Positions 37,701 to 43,700 of a DNA stretch of 64,000 bases are shown piece after piece (within the stretch, counting starts at the first letter, position 1; each line of letters opens with the position of its first letter). Both the position numbers and the translations under genes were made by a program. Source of the stretch: Notospermus geniculatus (taxonomy: Eukaryota > Nemertea > Pilidiophora > Heteronemertea > Lineidae); assembly GCA_002633025.1 (NCBI GenBank), contig NMRB01000733.1, positions 222,347-286,346 on the forward strand, given 5' to 3'. The notes beneath the pieces are model-generated. The model searched no databases. It was not told where the DNA came from and saw only the letters and a program-made list of their open reading frames with translations.

Positions 37701-40700
37701 CCAGCTTTAGTCTTCAGGGCCGACCGCCAAGAAACTCCGTTAGCACTAACAGGGCATAACAGAGAAATTCTGTAATGGTAAAAGCCATTGCATACCTCTC
37801 TGTTAGGCACTATTAGTGCTATCGGAGTTTCGTGATGGCCCGCCCTGAAATGTAGTGCCTAAAATCAGCCCCTGGCACCCACATTTTATGGCATTCTTTT
37901 TATTACCGGTAGATCAGTTCTACAGGGAGAGAAAAGCTATCGTTAGACGTTAATTATCCCCGTACAGTGTTCTACAATGTAGCCAGGGCTTTTAAAAAGG
38001 GCCGTACCACCCTGTTCAAAATTCAGAGGTCATTTTACCACCCTGTTTAAATTTTTACCGTCCTGTTCGAAAATGTAACTTGCAATGCATTTTCAATCAC
38101 ACCACCCTGTTTGAATTTCAGTCCTACCCTATTTGAAAATCCAGGGCCTTTATCACAGGAAAATGCAGTCATCCCACCCTGTCTGTAAAAATTTCTGGCT
38201 AGAACACTGCCATAATTTGTTCTGTGCTGAGTAAGAGCAACAGCACAAGTGGCGATTTTGCTAACAACCTACATGCGTACACACAAACATCTGTTGTATT
38301 TCCACTTGAAGACTCACTCCACAAATGTTTCATTTGAGTGGCCTAAGCAGCTTCTGCTATGTAATGTACAGGTTAGTTTCTACAGGTTATACCACACGTA
38401 GCTAGTCTGGTATCTGTAGATACTTTAATGCACTCTCGAATCAACAATAAGAAATCAAGGGTTCTGTTCACCTCAGGAGAAGATCAGTCAGGAAAGCAAC
38501 TAAACTAAACAGTGCGGTAATCAGAGACAAGGCATAGGCCTATTGAAATAATAAGTGTTGGCTGTAAAGCCTGTCGCACACGAGTGCAATTCTGTTTCCA
38601 ACGTTGCCCCCATAAGGACCATAAGAAGTTATTTTGTCTCAGCATCTTGTCACCGCACACGGTGCGTCAGCCGCCACACAGTCACGATTGCAAATTTGTC
38701 TCCCGTAGACATTTGCACGGAGGAGGCAAAAATCTCCATAGTTGAGGCAAAATTACACTCGTGTGCGGCCCGCTTAAGTCTGTGTACGGTGGGCATACGT
38801 TTGAATGCTCACCTCTGTACCGTCTCATCGTCTGTTTTTGACCCATCTTTTGCTTTACCAACGTTTTCTTCTACTTTTGGTTCATTTGTGTCTGTGGCTT
38901 CATCTTCTGCCCGACTTGACACTGAAATTAGAAAATCGTTTCAAAAAATGAGTTCCTCATGCAAATTTTGAAGTGTCTGCTGTTGATAAGCTCAATGCAG
39001 TTGAAAATGCTTTACCAGTGCTCAAAAGTTGCTTGTTTATTCGCCATTTGTGAACGTGAATCAAGACTTTGCTAATGAATGCAATCATAAGGTCACAATT
39101 TGGTGATAAAAACGCCACCTTTTAATTGCATTTATTCGCAAAAGTCTAAATGAAGTCCTACTCTGTTCTTTTAACAGGCACTCAGAATGCCTTGAGTTCA
39201 CAATTTTTTGGGGGGAAGGCCCCCTATCAGGGCGTGCCTCTGGCGTGCATGAGCGTGGCGATGACATTTCAATCCAACTCGCCGACTCGAGTTCGACTGA
39301 CTTTTCGAGCACTGTTTACAGTCACATGCCGAAAAAGCACCGCATTTGTCTGAAGACTGCAGGTGTTAGTGTATCAAGGGCGGCACTGGTGGCTTTTACA
39401 TAAAGCAGACACTTCTCATTTCTGGAGCTTTAATGCACATTCTTTGGAGCATTTGCTCCAGAAAACTTTCAGCCTTGAATTATTTCAAGATTTCTGAATA
39501 CCACAAAAAGATGGGATTATGTTTTCATTGTAATCAAGTTGCCATGGATGAGTAACAACAAATCATTGTCAGATAGAGAAAGTACAATTGTTGTTGTGTC
39601 TCCAAGGTAACCCAATATCGACATGGAGTCTGCCACGTGCAATGAATCAGATGTCTATATCGGCTATATGAGTACATGTATGTAGATTTCAGACATCATC
39701 ATTATTGCCATATAGTATGTCCATTGCACATTACATAAGTGCATGTACATCTTTCAACTGCCTCAAGGCTTCAAACAATTGTTCTTTTTACAAATAGGAG
39801 AAAAACTTCTCCATGAAATCAATGATCTGTTATCATCTACAAATAAATGTACATGTATTTCAGGAATATGTGGCTTCAATGAAACAAAGACATCTGTTTA
39901 CATGTACAACCATCTCCAGCATTCACCAGATGTATGGGTAATTCACAGTAGTCATGAATGTCTTTTTTACAGGACTGACTGACAGATGACGTCACTAAAT
40001 AAGACAGGCATCCTAATTACAGAGGTCACTGCAAATTGAGCGCCTAATTTAACAGACGTCACTGCAAACTACAGTAAAGTGATCCCTTCGGGACTGAATG
40101 CCAATGAGAGGTGTCCTCCTGACAGACTCCAGAGGTGCCCGCAGGGGAACTTTCTTGGAGAGCATTTGCAATACAAGGACGAGGAATGCATTCCTGAACA
40201 TCATCAACTGGCTTTTGAAGTCGATGGATCCATCAACAGAGGGTGCCAGTAAGTTATCAGGTAAGGAGGTTAGAAACAAACAGTTTGTGATCTTTTGTTT
40301 AATTTCCATGGCATCAACACTCAGTCAGCTGAGGCTGCTCACATAGCTTCATATCATATAAGTCGGAAGGTGTTAGTAGCCTGTTTAGACTGATAAGCTT
40401 AAAATGAAGACAAGAGTGCAGAGTAATCAATAAAGTATTATGACATTTCTTAACAAAATGCAAGCACTTTCAATCTGTATTGATTTGAAATGGATTGGAA
40501 GGTGACATGGATGACAAAGTCAATTGCAGACACTGTTGAAATATTGGCTCAAGCTGTCACTGAAATTGTATTTCTTCCAACTGTGTCACTGTCGGTGTGA
40601 CTGTGTGTAAGTCGCCTAGGCAGAATAGGCTGACATCATCTGTAATCAAAATTCAACTTCATGTGAATGGATTTCTCATATGTAGCTCCCATTGGACCAA

Positions 40701-43700
40701 GTGGAAAATCGGTAAATTGTAGTGGGTGTGCTTTTCCTTGTTCTTGCTTGAATATTTCCACGTTTTCAATGGCGAGATTAAAATAATGTCACAAAGAAGA
40801 CAACTAAATCAGCAACTCACCACTTTCCATAATGATTGCTAAAGAGTAAAATCTACTTATGAGCCTGGCTTCTTTAGCGTGACGAAGCCTACTTTTTGGC
40901 TTCATCATCATCCGGACTTGGAGGAATAAAACTCCAAGATCCAGACAAGCAAGGCCAAGTGAGTAGAAGCCTACAGTCATGACGACACGTCGACAGTGTT
41001 TCTGTGTGTCCCTAATGAGGAACCCGCGTGCCGGAAATCCCGACAGGTCGGCGCTGCGAGCAGTGCGACCAAAACCAGGGTTCCTGCAGCCTGTGGAGCA
41101 CCAAATTTAAGACCTTTTTAAGACTTTTTAAGACCAAGTATCGGCAAAATTTAAGACCTATTTTCTTCTAAATGAAGCTCTGAACATCCCTGGAAGGGTT
41201 TCCGCAAGGGAAGAATGACAGGGATCGACACGGCCAAGAAAGTGGGTAGGCTACTTGGGTGGGGTGGGGGTCTGGGGGCCCTCCCCCAGAAAAATTTTGA
41301 TTTTAAGAAGCCTGGAGATGCGATTTCCTGACATCTCCTGCCAATTTTTTACAACTGCCTTGAGATGGAATTTAAGACCTTTTTAAGACCTTCCCACAGA
41401 AATTATCAAATTTAAGACTTTTTAAGGCCTTGAAAATGGAAGTGCCAAATTTAAGACTTTTTAAGACTTTTTAAGACCTTGCAGGAACCCTGAAAACGAC
41501 GTCATTGACGTCGTTTTATGTGTTGACGCTACGTCATGAAAAAATCAGCTGTACATTTTCTACAGGAAAATTGAGATAAAGACGAGCGCTGACTGATAGG
41601 CCTATTTACGGTACAATAGGCCTGTGCCCCTCGCCCTCGGCCTCATGCCAGCGAACCGTTGTTGCCATTTGGCTTGTTTATTAGATCAGTTCTACAGGAA
41701 GTGAAAAGCTATCGTTAATTATCCCTGTACAGTGTTCTACATGAACAATGTACATGTAGCCAGGCCTTTTAAAAAGGGCCGTACATGTACATGTACCACC
41801 CTGTTCAAAATTCAGAGGTCATTTTACCACCCTGTTTAAATTTTTACCGTCCTGTTTGAAAATGTAACTTGCAATGCATTTTCTATCACACCACCCTGTT
41901 TGAATTTCAGTCCTACCCTATTTGAAAATCCAGGACTTTTATCATAGGAAAATGCACTTCATCCCACCCTGTTTGTAAAAATTTCTGGCTAGAACACTGC
42001 CGTAATCTGTTCTGTGCTGAGTATAAGAGCAAGAGCACAGCACAAGTGGCGATTTTTCTAACGACCTATGCGTACACACTAAACATCTGTTGTATTTCCA
42101 CTTGAAGACTCCACAAATGTTTCATTTGAGTGGCCTAAGCAGCTTCTGCTATGTAATGTACAGGTTAGTTTCTACAGGTTTTACCACACGTAGCTAGTCT
42201 GGTATCTGTAGATACTTTATGCACTCTCGAATCAACAAGAAGAAATCAAGGGTTCTGTTCACCTCACAGGAGAAGATCAGTCAGGAAAGCAACTAAACTA
42301 AACAGTGCGGTAATCAGAGACAAGGCATATGCCTATTGAAATAATAAGTGTTGGCTGTAAAGCCTGTCGCACACGAGTGCAATTCTGTTTCCGACATTGC
42401 CTCCATAGGAGTTTTTTGTCTCGGCATCCTGTCACCACACACGGACGCTGTGTCACTGCCGTCAGCTGCCGCACACGATTGCAAATTTGTCTCCTGCAGA
42501 TGCGGCGTGACGTACGGTACTGTACATGTAATTCCGTCATGTTTGATCTGCATTGGAGACAAAAAAAGACATTTGCACGTACATGTAGGAGGCAAAAATC
42601 TCCATAGTTGGAGGCAAAATTACACTCGTGTGCGGCCCTCTTACATGTAAGTCTGTGTACGGTGGGCATACATGTACGTTTGAATGCTCACCTCTGTACC
42701 GTCTCATCGTCTGTTTTTGACCCATCTTTTGCTTTACCAACATTTTCTTCTACTTTTGGTTCATTTGTGTCTGTGGCTTCATCTTCTGCCCGACTTGAGA
42801 CTGAAATTAGAAAATCGTTTCAAATGAAATGGCCAGGGCCATTGTGCTCACCTCTGTGACAGAGTATGAAGTGTGAGTAGCCTGGTGATACACTGAATGG
42901 TGAAGGATTAGTGCAGAAACATCGTAACATTTACTACCGATGAGATATGGCCAAAGTCAATTTTTCAAGATGGCCGCCTGGCAGCCATGTTGAAGTCCAA
43001 TGGAACCGAAATTTGGCATATAAGTAGACGGTACCAAGACACATATTTAGGCACGGTTAAAGCATCCTAGCTCCCACTATTTATGAGGTGTGGGTCGAAG
43101 TCCATTTTACAAGATGGCTCCGCGGCGGCCATATTTGATGTCGAATCTGACTGAAATTTACCATATATTTATATGGTACCTAGATACATATTTTGACAAC
43201 GTTAAAACATCCTACCTACTCCTATTTATAAAATGTGGGTCAAAGTCCATTTTTCAAGATGGCTTCCTGGCGGCCATATTTGAAGTCCGATCGGGTTGAA
43301 ATTTGGTGTATTCGTGCAGGGTACCTAGATATATCTTCACACCAAATCACAACACTGTATGTCAAATAACAATGAAATGTGCCACCAAACAGTGAATTTT
43401 GAACTTTGACCTCTGTGACCTTGAAAAGTAGGTCAAATCAAAAACCCGGGATTTATGTGATGAAGTCTCATCAGAGGAACCCACCATAAAAGTTTCGTGG
43501 TTCTAGCTAACCGCGTTCAGGAGATACGGCCGAAAGAAGGTTTTCACAAAGCGCCCCCTACAGGCCAGAGTGTACAAGTAGCAGCGCTAAGTTTCGGTCC
43601 AGAGATAGTTTTTACCATAGGGTACCTGTACACCAAATTTCAAGTTTGTAACCCAAGCGGTTTAGAAACGTGCCACCCCTGTTAACGACGACGGACGACG

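Larger units (their letters stand above)
37904..40975 (-). repeat. Segmental duplication unit A (HSP90B1 exons 2A and 3A)
   Basis: From AGATCAGTTCTACAGG to AAGGCCAAGTGAG, this ~3.1-kb unit aligns with 41680-45565 throughout, including both exons, introns and an internal foldback element. The units differ by substitutions and short gaps, by many 6-bp TACATG-type insertions, and by one ~960-bp insertion present only in unit B. Confidence 0.9.

Noticed and set aside
40821-42800. Serial use of all four duplicated HSP90B1 exons (3B then 2A)
   Set aside because: Exon 3B ends in phase 2 and exon 2A begins in phase 1, so joining them shifts the frame.
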